64,000 bases of DNA from Micromonospora sp. PLK6-60 (GCF_019890675.1 NZ_JAIOAA010000004.1:394161-458160); one strand, 5' to 3'; counted from the first letter of the stretch, positions 19,346 to 29,229 are shown. Notes: a model not told the origin generated them from the sequence alone. Made by a program: numbers and translations.

Positions 19346-21126
19346 GCGCCGCCGCCCCGACCCGGCCCGCCACCGACGGCTACCGGTCCCGCGGACTGTC
19401 GCACCTGCTGTCGGTCACCATCGTCGTGGTGGTCGGGATCCTGCTGGTGCACGTGCTGGTCGAGACCTGGGCGCAGGTGCTCAGCGGGCCGACCAGCACC
19501 GACCCCCGGGCCAACCTGGACAACGCGGCGCAGTGGCCCAAGCAGCTCAAGACGCTGCTCTATCTGGGGCTGGCCGGGCTCACCGTGGTGAAGGTGGTCG
19601 TCGACCGGCTCTGGCACCGGTTCCGGACCGGGGCCGACCTCGCCCTGCTGGTGCTCGGCCTGATCATGGTGCTCGCCGGCCTGGTGAACGACTCCTCGCT
19701 GAGCCTGATGGGCCAGGCGCTGTTCGTCTACTTCCGTGGCGTCCTGGTCTTCTACGCCCTGCGGGCCGCCGACCTGGCACCCGGCCTGGTCCGCCGGCTG
19801 CTGCTGGTGGTCGCCGCCGTCGTCGGGGTCAACGTGCTCCTCGCGCTGGTGCAGATGCTCGTCGGGGCGCCGGCCTACCGGATGCTCGGCTGGGTGGACA
19901 TGACCTGGGCCGAACAGAGCCGGGCCCAGGGCCTGCAACCCCACCCGAACCACCTCGGGCACCTGCTCGGGCTGGCCCTGCTCGGCTTCATCGCCTGGGT
20001 CGCGGTGCGGCCGCGGGTCCACCGCGCCTGGTGGGCGGTGGCGGCCGTGGTGGCGCTGGCGCTGTCGGCGAGCCAGTCCCGCGAGTCGTTGCTCGGCGTG
20101 CTGGTCGCCGGGGTGCTGATCGCGATCCTGGTGCGCGGCAGCGCCCGGCGCGTCCTCACCGTCTGCCTCATCCTGGCGCTGTGCACCGCCGCGCAGATCG
20201 CCGCCCGGCCGGACAACCGGGCCGAGTGGGAACGGCGGCTGGGCAACGCCTTCACCAGCTTCCTCCACCCGGCCGGCAGCGAGCACCGGACCGCGGCGCC
20301 GCCGGCGGCCGGCCCGGCCTCCCCGCGCCCCGCCGGCTCGCCGGCCGCCGCGCCGAGCCGATCCGCCGCGCCGAGCGGGAAGCCCACCGGGAAGCCGAAA
20401 CCGTCGGTCACGGCCACCCCGAAGCCCACCGCGCAGCCGTCCGGGCCGGCCGCCGGGCCCGCGCCGAGCCCGTCACCGGCACCGGTACGCGAGATCCGGG
20501 TGCTCTATCTCCAGCAGGCCGCCGACATCCTGCCGCGCCAGCCCCTCCTCGGCTTCGGCATCGGCCAGTTCGGTGGCGTGGTCGCCGAGAAGAACAACCC
20601 GGACTGGCACAAGAACCCGAAGCTCGGGCCGAAGGGCTTCAACCGCTACGGCTTCCAGGCCGTCCAGATCGACTCGTTCTGGCTGCACCTGGTCATGGAG
20701 GCCGGCGTACTCGGGCTCATCGCCTTTATAGTGTGGCTCTACTTCGTGCTGCGGCCCCTGCTGGCCGCGCTGCGGCGGCGGGGCCGGGAGCGCACCGCGC
20801 CGCCCCCGTCCGCCGCGGTGGTGTGGGGCGTCGGCGCGCTGGTCTTCGCCGCGCTGGTCGCCTTCCTGTCCCCGGCCTTCGAGGACCCGCTGTTGCCGGC
20901 TCTGCTGTGGACCGTGGTCGGGCTCGCCTGGTGGGCCTGCCGCCGCTCCCGCGAGGAGGAGGCCTCGATCTACACCGCGGCGACGGAGATGCTGCCGGTG
21001 GTCCGCCGTCCCTCGGACACCGGCGACGTCAACACCCACATCCTCGCCACCGACGACATCCTGGCCCTCGCCCGCCGGTCCCGGCGGCCGGGCGGGAACC
21101 GGCCGGACGGTGGAAGCGCCCACTGA
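19342..21126 (+). CDS. O-antigen ligase/polymerase-like membrane protein
   Basis: A 594-residue protein with about ten membrane helices, first at residues 21-41. The central LSASQSRESLLGVLVAGV (about 241-258) and the late PLLGFGIGQFGGVV match the Wzy/WaaL family, which joins or polymerises lipid-linked glycans on the outer face of the membrane. An unusual Pro/Ala/Ser-rich stretch (311-381) interrupts the large periplasmic-type loop. GTG 19342 overlaps the upstream stop. Its place among glycosyltransferases and a flippase fits polysaccharide polymerisation. Confidence 0.8.
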   Translation: MSAAAPTRPATDGYRSRGLSHLLSVTIVVVVGILLVHVLVETWAQVLSGPTSTDPRANLDNAAQWPKQLKTLLYLGLAGLTVVKVVVDRLWHRFRTGADLALLVLGLIMVLAGLVNDSSLSLMGQALFVYFRGVLVFYALRAADLAPGLVRRLLLVVAAVVGVNVLLALVQMLVGAPAYRMLGWVDMTWAEQSRAQGLQPHPNHLGHLLGLALLGFIAWVAVRPRVHRAWWAVAAVVALALSASQSRESLLGVLVAGVLIAILVRGSARRVLTVCLILALCTAAQIAARPDNRAEWERRLGNAFTSFLHPAGSEHRTAAPPAAGPASPRPAGSPAAAPSRSAAPSGKPTGKPKPSVTATPKPTAQPSGPAAGPAPSPSPAPVREIRVLYLQQAADILPRQPLLGFGIGQFGGVVAEKNNPDWHKNPKLGPKGFNRYGFQAVQIDSFWLHLVMEAGVLGLIAFIVWLYFVLRPLLAALRRRGRERTAPPPSAAVVWGVGALVFAALVAFLSPAFEDPLLPALLWTVVGLAWWACRRSREEEASIYTAATEMLPVVRRPSDTGDVNTHILATDDILALARRSRRPGGNRPDGGSAH

Positions 21127-21362
21127 GAACAGCCGTTCGGCGGACCTCCGACCAGCGGACCGGTGCATAGAATCCGGGATGCAAAGCGGCGACATGTGTC
21201 GATCCGGTGACGCTTCGGGGTGACATCCGGGGCGTTCCGGACGCCAGGTCGGACAAGAGAACGTGCACGGGGGGCGGTTATCGACATGGACGTACGGGAA
21301 TGGGCGTCGACATCGGACGGTGACTCACCGGCCGTCGACGCGGCAGGTGACGATCGCCGGTG

Positions 21363-22262
21363 ATGGTCCAATCTTCTGATCCGCCGGCCCTCGGCCCGTG
21401 GCCGGCGTCGTACGGCGCCCAGTGGCGACCGGAGGTCATCGCGCCCGGCGCCCGATCGGCCCACCGGGAACGGCCCACGACCCCGGTCATCTCGGTCTGC
21501 ATCGCCGTCCGGAACCGGCCGGACCTGCTGGTGAAGTCCGTACGCAGCGTCCTCGCCGGCGACTTCCCCGACTACGAGGTGGTGATCGTCGACGACGGTT
21601 CCACCGTCCCGGTCCAGGAGAGCCTCGCCGGGGCCGGTCTGCTCGCCGACGACCGGATCCGGCTGGTCCGCCAGCCGCCCGCCGGCATCAGCGCGGCCCG
21701 GAACACCGCGTTGCGGGTGGCCCGTGGCCGCTACGTCACGGTGCTGGACTCCGACGACGAGCTGGCGCCGGACGGCCTGAGCCGGATCCACGCGGCGCTC
21801 GCGGGCACCGGGGCGCGCTGGGTCTACACCGACTACGAGGAGCTCACCAGCGCCGGCAGCCGGGTCATCCGGCTGCCGTCGTTCGACTCGCCACGGCGGA
21901 TGCTGTGGTCCGTGCTGACCCGGCCGCGGCTGCCGTTCAAGCACTCCGGCATGTCCATGGAGCGGGAGCTGCTCACCAGCATCGGCGGGTACGACGAGCA
22001 CACCCCGATCAAGGTGGACGTCGAGCTGGTCCTGCGCGCGCTGGCCAGCGGAGTGCACCTGGCCCACCTCGGCCACCCGGTGGTGCGCTTCCACCGCCAC
22101 GACACGAACATCAGCCGCCGCCGGCTGGCCGGCCTCGCGGTCTGGTACCGGCTGATCAACACGTACGGCGACAGCCGGGTGCCCGGCGTCGCCCTGGCGG
22201 TGGTGGCGGCCCGCGCGGCCAGCGAGATCGGCAAGGCCGTGGTGACCGCCCTGGGCAGGTGA
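21363..22262 (+). CDS. GT2 glycosyltransferase
   Basis: A 299-residue family-2 (GT-A) enzyme. PVISVCIAVRNRPDLLVKSVRSVL begins the fold near residue 40. VVIVDDGST and VLDSDDE provide the nucleotide-sugar and DxD metal sites, and GGYDEHTPIKVDVELVLRAL the catalytic region. The adjacent GTG at 21360 is an alternative start. It is the last gene of the rightward exopolysaccharide group and is followed by a strong hairpin. The preceding 236-base gap shows nothing definite. Confidence 0.87.
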   Translation: MVQSSDPPALGPWPASYGAQWRPEVIAPGARSAHRERPTTPVISVCIAVRNRPDLLVKSVRSVLAGDFPDYEVVIVDDGSTVPVQESLAGAGLLADDRIRLVRQPPAGISAARNTALRVARGRYVTVLDSDDELAPDGLSRIHAALAGTGARWVYTDYEELTSAGSRVIRLPSFDSPRRMLWSVLTRPRLPFKHSGMSMERELLTSIGGYDEHTPIKVDVELVLRALASGVHLAHLGHPVVRFHRHDTNISRRRLAGLAVWYRLINTYGDSRVPGVALAVVAARAASEIGKAVVTALGR

Positions 22263-22267
22263 GACCG

Positions 22268-22300
22268 GGCCGGAGCCGGGCCCGTGGCCCGGCTCCGGCC
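22268..22300. terminator. Bidirectional terminator between convergent glycosyltransferases
   Basis: A 15-bp perfect stem (22268-22282 with 22286-22300) and CGT loop, placed between two convergent genes. Confidence 0.8.
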
Positions 22301-22311
22301 GGCTCGCGACC

Positions 22312-23334
22312 TCAGCTCGCCAACACCCGCCGGTAGACCGCGGCGATCCGCTCCGCCACCAGCCGCTCGTCCAGCCAGGCGTTCTTCTCCCGCCCGTCGG
22401 CCCGCCGCCCGGCCCGCAGCACCTCGGCCGTCCGGTCGGCCAGGTCCCGCACCAGCCGGTCCCGGTTGGCGCCCTCGACCGGGCCGTCCGGGAAGCCGAC
22501 CACCGCGCCCGGCCGCACCCCGTCCAGCACCTCGGCGACGTCACCCACGTCCACCGACACCACCGGAAGGCCCATCGCGGTGGCCTCCTTGACCACCGTG
22601 GGCGAGCCCTCCTTGCCCCGCCGGGAGGTGAACAGCAGGACGTCGGCGGCGTCGAACTTGCGGACCAGGTCGGTCTGCAACTGGCCGGGCGCGTGCAGGA
22701 TCAGCTCCCGCACCGCCGGATCCCGCCGGCGCAGCTCGGCCACCACGTCGGCGAAGACGTCGTACCCCTTCACCTCGCGGGCCGGGTCGGCGGCGAAGAG
22801 CACCACCCGGGACGGTTCGGGAAGGCCGAACTGGCGGCGGGCGGCCGCCCGGTCGCCCGGCCGGAAGAAGGAGAAGTCCACGCCGTTGGCGATGATGTGC
22901 CCCTCCGGGTCGCCGGCCGTCTCGGCCAGTCGCCGGGAGACGTAGATCCGGGCGCGGGTGCCGCCCCAACCGGCCTTGGTCATCAGGCGCTGGCGCGGCA
23001 CGTTCACGTCGCTGCCGTACAGGGAGAGCACGGTCGCCGGATGGTTGGCCAGCCGGGCGGCCGGCGCGGCCATGCCGTAGTGCACGTGCACGATGTCGTA
23101 GCCGCCGTCCTGCACCCGGCGGCGGACCCGGGGACCGGCGGTCAGGTAGTCGAGCTTGCCCCGCGACTGCGCGATCACCTCCACGTCCACGTGGTGGCCC
23201 AGCGCCCGCAGCGCGGTCACCTGGCGCTGCACGAAGATGCCCCGGTAGCTGGTCGGGTCCTCCGGCCAGAGGTTGGTCACCGCGAGGACCCGCAGCGGGC
23301 GGGTGGTCGTGGCGGGGTCGATCAGGTGCGTCAA
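22312..23334 (-). CDS. GT4 glycosyltransferase
   Basis: A 340-residue GT-B enzyme. VLAVTNLWPEDPTSYRGIFV starts the acceptor domain, followed by the DIVHVHYG strand. The donor domain has LFAADPAREVKGYDVF and the E-x7-E motif EGSPTVVKEATAMGLPVV. It lies 25 bases downstream of the flippase gene in a leftward operon, consistent with adding a sugar to the repeat unit that the flippase exports. Confidence 0.85.
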   Translation of the reverse strand: MTHLIDPATTTRPLRVLAVTNLWPEDPTSYRGIFVQRQVTALRALGHHVDVEVIAQSRGKLDYLTAGPRVRRRVQDGGYDIVHVHYGMAAPAARLANHPATVLSLYGSDVNVPRQRLMTKAGWGGTRARIYVSRRLAETAGDPEGHIIANGVDFSFFRPGDRAAARRQFGLPEPSRVVLFAADPAREVKGYDVFADVVAELRRRDPAVRELILHAPGQLQTDLVRKFDAADVLLFTSRRGKEGSPTVVKEATAMGLPVVSVDVGDVAEVLDGVRPGAVVGFPDGPVEGANRDRLVRDLADRTAEVLRAGRRADGREKNAWLDERLVAERIAAVYRRVLAS

Positions 23335-23359
23335 CTGTGCTCCCAGCAGAGATCCGGCG

Positions 23360-24925
23360 TCATTCGGCGCCCGCGCGGCGGCGGGACGGCAGCACCGCGA
23401 GCAGCCCGACCAGTTCGGTACGCAGCACCGCCAGCGCCACCAGCGGCGCGACCACGGCCACCAGCCCGGCCGGCCACGACCAGACCCGCAGGGCGTCGAG
23501 GCTGGCCACCAGCGCGCCGGCGGTCATCAGCCCGAGGCACCGGGCCAGCGGACCCGCCCACGACAGGCGGTGCAGCCGCCACACGGTGAGGATCGGGACG
23601 AGCGCGGTGACGGCGGTGCCCACGAGGTAGCCGAGGCCGACGCCGGTGGCCCCCAGCGGCCCGGCCGCGACGGCCACCACCCCCAGCCCGACCAGGCACC
23701 CGGTCACCGCCGAGGCGACCGGGATCCGGCTCTGCGTGGCGGCCCCGGCGGCCAGCGCGTTGACCGAGGGCACCTGGAGGATGCCGAAGAAGGAGGCGCA
23801 GAGCATCAGCCGCAGCACCGGCGCGCCGCCGGCGTACCCGGCGCCGCCGAAGAGCGTCAGGATCAGCGGCGCGGCCGCCAGACCGACCAGGAACACCGGG
23901 GTCATCACCACGGCCAGCGCCCGGGTCGACACGTCCACCTGCCGGCGGACCGCCGAACGGTCCCCGGCGCCGTGCGCGCCCGCCATCGCCGGGAACAGCG
24001 CCAGCGCCATCGCCCGGGGCAGGAAGTACAGCGGGGCGATCAGGGCGACCGCCGCGACGAGATACGCCACCTCGGCCGGGGCCGCGAAGTGCCCGGCCAG
24101 CAACTGCGTCGCCTGTAGGAACCCGGCGCTGGCGAGCGTCCCCACGCTGGCCAGCAGCGCGAACGACACCACCTGCCGCCGGTCGAAGGAACCCGGTGCG
24201 GCGGACCGCTCCCGGCGGCGCTGCTGACGTAGCTGCCGCCGGCACAACACCACGAAGGTGCCGTAGCCGAGGCAGAGCGGCAGCAGGTAGAACGTCCGGC
24301 CGGTGACGATCACCGCCACCGTGGCGGCGATGGCAAGCGCGGACGTGCCCAGCTCGATCCGGGCGTACCGCGGGACCAGGCCGTGCCCGTACATCGCCGC
24401 CTTGTCCACCGTGTACAGCGCGTAGCTGGCGGTCAGCACGGCCAGCGACGCGGTGTCCACCGGCCCCAGGTCGTGCAGTTGCCGGACCACCAGCGCGGTG
24501 AGCAGACCGAGGACCAGCGAGGACAGCACGCCCACCCGGGACAGGAACCGATGCACGGCCCACGCGCCCGGCACATCGGCCGCACCCCGGTGGAAGGCCA
24601 CGAACTTCGACATGCCGGCGGACACCCCGCCCGGCAGCAACAGACTGGCGATCATGCTGGCGGCCAGCATGATGCCGACCACGCCGTACGTCGCCCGGTC
24701 GGTGTGGTGGCTGGTCAGCGAGCCGTGCACCAGGCGGGTCAACCCGACGGCGAGCAGCGCGAGCATGGACAGCGCGCCGGCCTTGACGACCGAGGCGGAC
24801 CGGCCGCCGGTCGGCGGTGCCGGCTGCCCGGCGGCGGGCGCCGCCACCTCCAGCAGCGGCCCGGCGGCCGGCGGTGGGGGCGCGGCGGGCGGCTGCGCGG
24901 GCTGCGACGCGGGTACTCGTGGCAA
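23360..24925 (-). CDS. Wzx-like polysaccharide flippase (MOP superfamily)
   Basis: About 521 residues with 12-14 membrane helices after a Pro/Ala-rich cytoplasmic tail. The first helix, AGALSMLALLAVGLTRLVHGSL, and the GGVSAGMSKFVAFHRG segment fit lipid-linked oligosaccharide flippases, which carry undecaprenyl-linked repeat units across the membrane. The start is chosen at TTG 24925 because AGGTGG lies six bases before it. An in-frame ATG at 25048 would add 41 unconserved residues and overlap the opposite promoter region. Confidence 0.82.
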   Translation of the reverse strand: MPRVPASQPAQPPAAPPPPAAGPLLEVAAPAAGQPAPPTGGRSASVVKAGALSMLALLAVGLTRLVHGSLTSHHTDRATYGVVGIMLAASMIASLLLPGGVSAGMSKFVAFHRGAADVPGAWAVHRFLSRVGVLSSLVLGLLTALVVRQLHDLGPVDTASLAVLTASYALYTVDKAAMYGHGLVPRYARIELGTSALAIAATVAVIVTGRTFYLLPLCLGYGTFVVLCRRQLRQQRRRERSAAPGSFDRRQVVSFALLASVGTLASAGFLQATQLLAGHFAAPAEVAYLVAAVALIAPLYFLPRAMALALFPAMAGAHGAGDRSAVRRQVDVSTRALAVVMTPVFLVGLAAAPLILTLFGGAGYAGGAPVLRLMLCASFFGILQVPSVNALAAGAATQSRIPVASAVTGCLVGLGVVAVAAGPLGATGVGLGYLVGTAVTALVPILTVWRLHRLSWAGPLARCLGLMTAGALVASLDALRVWSWPAGLVAVVAPLVALAVLRTELVGLLAVLPSRRRAGAE

Positions 24926-25087
24926 GGTCGACCACCTGAGGGGTGAGGTGCGCGGATCCGCCCGCTGCTGCGGCGTCGAGCAGCGAAGGTAGCAGCCGAC
25001 ACCGACCAGTGGGGACCGGGACGTAGGATGGGCCCGGCCAGCGGTCATTTTTCGTCAGCCACCGTGCTGTCTCACCCGAGGATGGTA

Positions 25088-26308
25088 ATGGCCGAAGACG
25101 CCCGCCGCGGGGCCCGGCCCGCCAGTGGTCCGAGCGTCCCCGCCGACGCTCCCACCGGCCGCCCGGTCTGGCCCGCCACCGGCCGGCTGACCGGGCTGCG
25201 GCTGACGGCCCGGCGGTGGACCGCGCTGGCCGTGGCGTCGGCGCTGCTGCTCACGGGCGGGCTCACCGTGGCCTGGTCCGGCGCGGACGAGCCGGACCCG
25301 GCGGACCAGGTGGCGATCGGCTGGCACACCTCCGAACCCCCGGGCCGCCCCACCCTGCGCGGCCTCGCGCCCGCCACGGTGCGGTTCGGCACGGCGGTCA
25401 GCGCCCGGATGCTCGACGACGTGCCGTACCGGGCCACCCTGGCGGCGGACTTCACCGCCGTCACCCCGGAGAACGCCATGAAGTGGGAGGTCCTGCAACC
25501 CACGCCGGACCGCTACGACTGGACCGACGCCGACCGGATCGTGGAGCTCGCCCAGGCCAACGGCCAGGCCGTCTACGGACACACCCTGGTGTGGCACAGC
25601 AGCGTACCGGCGTGGGTGTCGGAGTCCTGGTCGCGGGAGCGACTGCGGTCCCTGCTGCGCCAGCACGTCATGACGGTGGCCGCCCGCTACCGGGGCAAGG
25701 TCTGGGCGTGGGACGTCGTCAACGAGGTGCTGGCCGAGGACGGCTCGCTGCGCGACACCATCTGGCTGCGCCGGCTCGGCCCCGGCTACATCGCCGACGC
25801 GTTCCGCTGGGCGCGGGAGGCCGACCCGGACGCCCGGCTGTTCATCAACGACTACGACACCGAGGGCCGCACCAGGAAGGCCGACGCCCTGTGGCGGCTG
25901 GTGCGCGACCTGCGGGCCGCGGGCGTGCCGGTGCAGGGCGTCGGCTTCCAGAGCCACTTGCGGTCCGGCCGGCAGCCCCGCGACGTGACCGGCAACCTGC
26001 GCCGGTTCGCGGCGCTGGGGGTCGCGGTCGCGATCACCGAGCTGGACGTGCGGATCCCCCTTCCGGTCAGCCAGGAAGAGCTGGTCAACCAGGCGCTGCT
26101 CTACCAGCACATGCTGGCCGCCTGCCTGGCCGTGCCGACCTGCGAGTCGTTCACGGTCTGGGGCTTCACCGACGCCAGCAGCTGGATCCCGCACCGCTAT
26201 CGCGGCTACGGCGCGGCCTGCCTGTTTGACGCCGAGATGCGGCCCAAGCAGGCGCACCGGGCGCTGATCGCCGAGCTCCAGGGCCGGGCGCCGGGCGCGC
26301 CCCGCTGA
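25088..26308 (+). CDS. Membrane-anchored GH10 glycanase (xylanase-like)
   Basis: A 406-residue GH10 TIM-barrel glycosidase. The proton donor is Glu213 in WAWDVVNE and the nucleophile Glu318 in ITELDV; AVTPENAMKWE and GHTLVWHSSVPAW are also diagnostic. Residues 42-63 form a single hydrophobic segment after an Arg-rich 40-residue cytoplasmic part, so it looks like a signal anchor rather than a cleaved signal. Start ATG 25088 has GAGGA six bases upstream. GH10 enzymes cut beta-1,4-xylan, but its position between the flippase and the priming transferase suggests it trims the exopolysaccharide itself. Confidence 0.88.
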   Translation: MAEDARRGARPASGPSVPADAPTGRPVWPATGRLTGLRLTARRWTALAVASALLLTGGLTVAWSGADEPDPADQVAIGWHTSEPPGRPTLRGLAPATVRFGTAVSARMLDDVPYRATLAADFTAVTPENAMKWEVLQPTPDRYDWTDADRIVELAQANGQAVYGHTLVWHSSVPAWVSESWSRERLRSLLRQHVMTVAARYRGKVWAWDVVNEVLAEDGSLRDTIWLRRLGPGYIADAFRWAREADPDARLFINDYDTEGRTRKADALWRLVRDLRAAGVPVQGVGFQSHLRSGRQPRDVTGNLRRFAALGVAVAITELDVRIPLPVSQEELVNQALLYQHMLAACLAVPTCESFTVWGFTDASSWIPHRYRGYGAACLFDAEMRPKQAHRALIAELQGRAPGAPR

Positions 26309-26431
26309 ACCCGCGGCCCCGGCCGCGATCGATGCATCATCGACCGAACCGCCGATGGCCGTGGCCGGCCGGCAGACGTACGGTGCATGCCGCGATCTCC
26401 CGACGGGGGCTGTCGTACAGGAAGGACGATC

Positions 26432-27985
26432 GTGTCGCTGAACACCCGGGTGCCCGCGCAGCAGACGGCGGCGAAGCGCGGCGCTCACGTCGACGCCGGC
26501 GTGATCACACCCTCACACGGCTTCGCCAGGGCGGCCTTCGGCCGCCGAGTCACCCCACGGGTGATGTGGCACCGCCCGTACATCCTCTGGCTGCTCGTGC
26601 TCGACCTGCTGGCCGCGTTGGCGGCCTCCCAGACCGCCGTGGGCCTGCTGGAGAAGGCGGACGCCGGCTTCCACAACCCGGCCGCCCCCGGCGGCGTCGA
26701 CGGCCTCTTCGTGCTGGTGGCCAACCTCGGCATCCCGCTCGGCTGGGTGCTGCTGCTCGCCGCCTGCGGCGCCTACGACCGCCGGGCGTTGGGCACCGGC
26801 ACCGAGGAACTGAAGCGGGTGGTGCGCGCCGACATCGCGATGGCCGCCACCGTCTCGCTGCTGGCGCTGGGCTTCAAGAAGGACCTGTCCCGGCTGACCG
26901 TGCTCCTCGTCGTCACCGCCGCCCTGCTGTACACCCTGATCGGCCGGTTCGTCGCCCGCTGCGTGCTGCGCCACCTGCGCCGCACGGGCGCGCACGCGTC
27001 GCAGAAGATCCTGCTGGTCGGGAAGCTCTCCGACGCGCTCGCCCTCTATGACGTGGCGACCCGCAATCCGGCCGCCGGCCTGCGGCCGATCGCCATCCAC
27101 CTGCCCCAGCACCCGCGGCCCGGCGAGACGGTGACCGCGCCGGTCCCGGTCTACGTCGGGTGGGAGCTGGTGCCTCTGGTGCAGGAGATCGGCGCGGACA
27201 CCATCGCGGTCTGCGGACCGGCCAGCCTCGAGTCGTACGAGCTGCGGAAGCTGGCCTGGCAACTGGAGGGGACCGGGCTGGACCTCGTCGTCGTGCCGCA
27301 GGTGACCGACGTGACCGGCCCGCGCATCCACGTCCGGCCGGTCGACGGGCTGCCCCTGCTGACCGTCGAGGAGCCCACGCTCTCCGGCCTGTCCCTGGTG
27401 GCGAAGAGCGCCCTCGACCGGATCACCGCCCTGTTCGGGTTGATCCTGCTCAGTCCGGTCCTGTTCGGCATCGCCCTGGCGATCAAGCTGACCGACCCGG
27501 GGCCGGTGATGTTCCGGCAGAGCCGCATCGGCTACCAGGGCAAGGCGTTCAAGGTGTGGAAGTTCCGCACCATGTACACCGACGCGGAGCAGCGGCTGGA
27601 GGCCCTGCGCGGGCAGAACGAGAGCGACGGCCTGCTGTTCAAGATGAAGGACGACCCACGGGTCACCCCCATCGGCAAGCACCTGCGGGCGCTGTCCCTC
27701 GACGAGCTGCCCCAGCTGATCAACGTGCTGACCGGGCAGATGTCCCTGGTCGGGCCCCGCCCGCTGCCCACCGAGGACGACGACTACCAGGGCGACGTGC
27801 GGCGCCGGCTGCTGGTCCGGCCGGGCATCACCGGGCTCTGGCAGGTCTCCGGCCGCTCCGACCTGACCTGGGACGACGCGGTACGACTCGACCTGCACTA
27901 CGTCGACAACTGGTCGCTGACGTACGACATCGGCATCCTGTGGCGCACGGTCAGCGTGGTGCTGGCCCGGCGGGGCGCGTACTGA
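26432..27985 (+). CDS. Polyprenyl sugar-phosphate transferase (exopolysaccharide priming enzyme)
   Basis: A 517-residue protein that starts polysaccharide synthesis by moving a sugar-1-phosphate to undecaprenyl phosphate. Four or five N-terminal membrane helices (from WLLVLDLLAALAASQ) precede a CoA-binding-like domain (ILLVGKLSDALALYDV). The C-terminal sugar-transferase domain (about 330-517) has KVWKFRTMY, SLDELPQLINVLTGQMSLVG and RPGITGLWQVSGRSDL. GTG 26432 follows GGAAGGA at five-base spacing. The architecture matches WcaJ/CpsE-type enzymes. Confidence 0.92.
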   Translation: MSLNTRVPAQQTAAKRGAHVDAGVITPSHGFARAAFGRRVTPRVMWHRPYILWLLVLDLLAALAASQTAVGLLEKADAGFHNPAAPGGVDGLFVLVANLGIPLGWVLLLAACGAYDRRALGTGTEELKRVVRADIAMAATVSLLALGFKKDLSRLTVLLVVTAALLYTLIGRFVARCVLRHLRRTGAHASQKILLVGKLSDALALYDVATRNPAAGLRPIAIHLPQHPRPGETVTAPVPVYVGWELVPLVQEIGADTIAVCGPASLESYELRKLAWQLEGTGLDLVVVPQVTDVTGPRIHVRPVDGLPLLTVEEPTLSGLSLVAKSALDRITALFGLILLSPVLFGIALAIKLTDPGPVMFRQSRIGYQGKAFKVWKFRTMYTDAEQRLEALRGQNESDGLLFKMKDDPRVTPIGKHLRALSLDELPQLINVLTGQMSLVGPRPLPTEDDDYQGDVRRRLLVRPGITGLWQVSGRSDLTWDDAVRLDLHYVDNWSLTYDIGILWRTVSVVLARRGAY

Positions 27986-27999
27986 CCCGGGAAACGTCG

Positions 28000-28037
28000 G
28001 GGGGCCGCGGGCGGAGTGACCTCCGCCCGCGGCCCCC
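28000..28037. terminator. Strong bidirectional terminator
   Basis: A 17-bp perfect stem (28000-28016 with 28021-28037) and TGAC loop, between the convergent sugar transferase and LCP genes. Confidence 0.88.
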
Positions 28038-28049
28038 GAGGCCGTTCGG

Positions 28050-29120
28050 CTAGTTCTTCTTGTCCTTCTGCGCCGCGTCGATGATCTCCTGGACCGAGTC
28101 CCGGCGGACCGCGTCGTAGCAGATCCGGACCTTCTCGGGGTCGGCGAAGACCACGCTCTGACCGCCGGCGTTGCCGGTGCCCTTCGTCGGGCTGGTCAGG
28201 AAGGTGACGTTGCCGCCGCGCAGCCCGCGCAGGTCGGTGGCCGTGGAGAGCAGGGACATCTGCTCGTCCACCGACACCGCGCTGGACGTCGCCTTGACGA
28301 AGTCGTTGAGCTTGCCGGGGCTGCTCAGGATGCCGCCGGAGGCCGCCTGGTCCAGGATCGCCCGGATAACCTGCTGCTGGTGCCGGATCCGGGCGAAGTC
28401 CCCGTCGGCGAACTGCTTGCGCTGGCGGGAGTAGTCCAGCGCCGCCTCGCCGTCCAACCGCTGCGGGCCGGCCGGGAAGGTGCGGAACGGTGGGTGGATG
28501 GATTTGAACTGCTTCTCCGCGGTCACCTCGATGCCGCCCAGCGCGTCGACGATCTCCTTGAAGCCGGCGAAGTCCACCATCATCACGTTGTCGACCCGCA
28601 CCCCGGTGAACTTCTCCACGGTCTGCACCATCAGCGGCACCCCGCCCCAGGCGAACGCCGCGTTGATCTTGGCCTTCCGGCCGCCGTGCCGGCCGTCCTT
28701 CGACTTCGGCACGTCCACCCAGGTGTCCCGCGGAATCGAGATCAGCTGCGCGCTGGAATGGTCCGCCGGAATGTGCGCCAGGATGATCGTGTCGGTCCGC
28801 GACCCACCGGTGCTCTCCGGGTCCCGCGAGTCACTGCCCAGGATCATGAAGTTCCGGGCACCCTTGGCGCCGGCCTGCGGCCGGCCCTCCTCCGGGACGT
28901 CCTTGAAGGCGTCCACCCGGTCGATGTCCTTCTCCACCGACCGCAGATAGAGTGCGCCACCACCGACACCCGCCCCCACCAGCAGCACCACGGCCAGCAG
29001 GCTGAACAGGAGGATCCGGCGCCAGCGGCGGCGCTTCGGCGGAGGAGCGTCGCTGCCCGCCGGGTCTTGCCCGCCGGCCCAGAGAGCCGGCTCGGGTTCC
29101 GTGTACTGCTGAGGATGCAT
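28050..29120 (-). CDS. LCP-family glycopolymer ligase (LytR-CpsA-Psr)
   Basis: A 356-residue protein with one N-terminal membrane helix (LLFSLLAVVLLVGAGVGGGALYL is too long to be anything else) and an extracytoplasmic LCP domain. RNFMILGSDSRD, GGSRTDTIILAHIP, LISIPRDTWVDVP and INAAFAWGG give the Arg/Asp residues that bind pyrophosphate and Mg. LCP enzymes attach lipid-linked polymers to peptidoglycan, so this one may anchor the polysaccharide made by the genes to its left. A TAGCAT -10 element six bases before the ATG indicates a leaderless transcript. Confidence 0.92.
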   Translation of the reverse strand: MHPQQYTEPEPALWAGGQDPAGSDAPPPKRRRWRRILLFSLLAVVLLVGAGVGGGALYLRSVEKDIDRVDAFKDVPEEGRPQAGAKGARNFMILGSDSRDPESTGGSRTDTIILAHIPADHSSAQLISIPRDTWVDVPKSKDGRHGGRKAKINAAFAWGGVPLMVQTVEKFTGVRVDNVMMVDFAGFKEIVDALGGIEVTAEKQFKSIHPPFRTFPAGPQRLDGEAALDYSRQRKQFADGDFARIRHQQQVIRAILDQAASGGILSSPGKLNDFVKATSSAVSVDEQMSLLSTATDLRGLRGGNVTFLTSPTKGTGNAGGQSVVFADPEKVRICYDAVRRDSVQEIIDAAQKDKKN

Positions 29121-29126
29121 GCGGCG

Positions 29127-29132
29127 ATGCTA
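29127..29132 (-). promoter_or_regulatory. -10 element TAGCAT, leaderless LCP gene
   Basis: TAGCAT ends six bases before ATG 29120, with no ribosome site between. The divergent MOSC gene starts 122 bases away. Confidence 0.55.
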
Positions 29133-29229
29133 CTGAGTTCGAAGAATGCTCGCGTGCCCCGTCCGGCCCTCGTCCGGGTCCGCCGGGCGGGCTGAGCCGA
29201 CGAGCCCCCGGAGCACCCGTCCACAGTGG

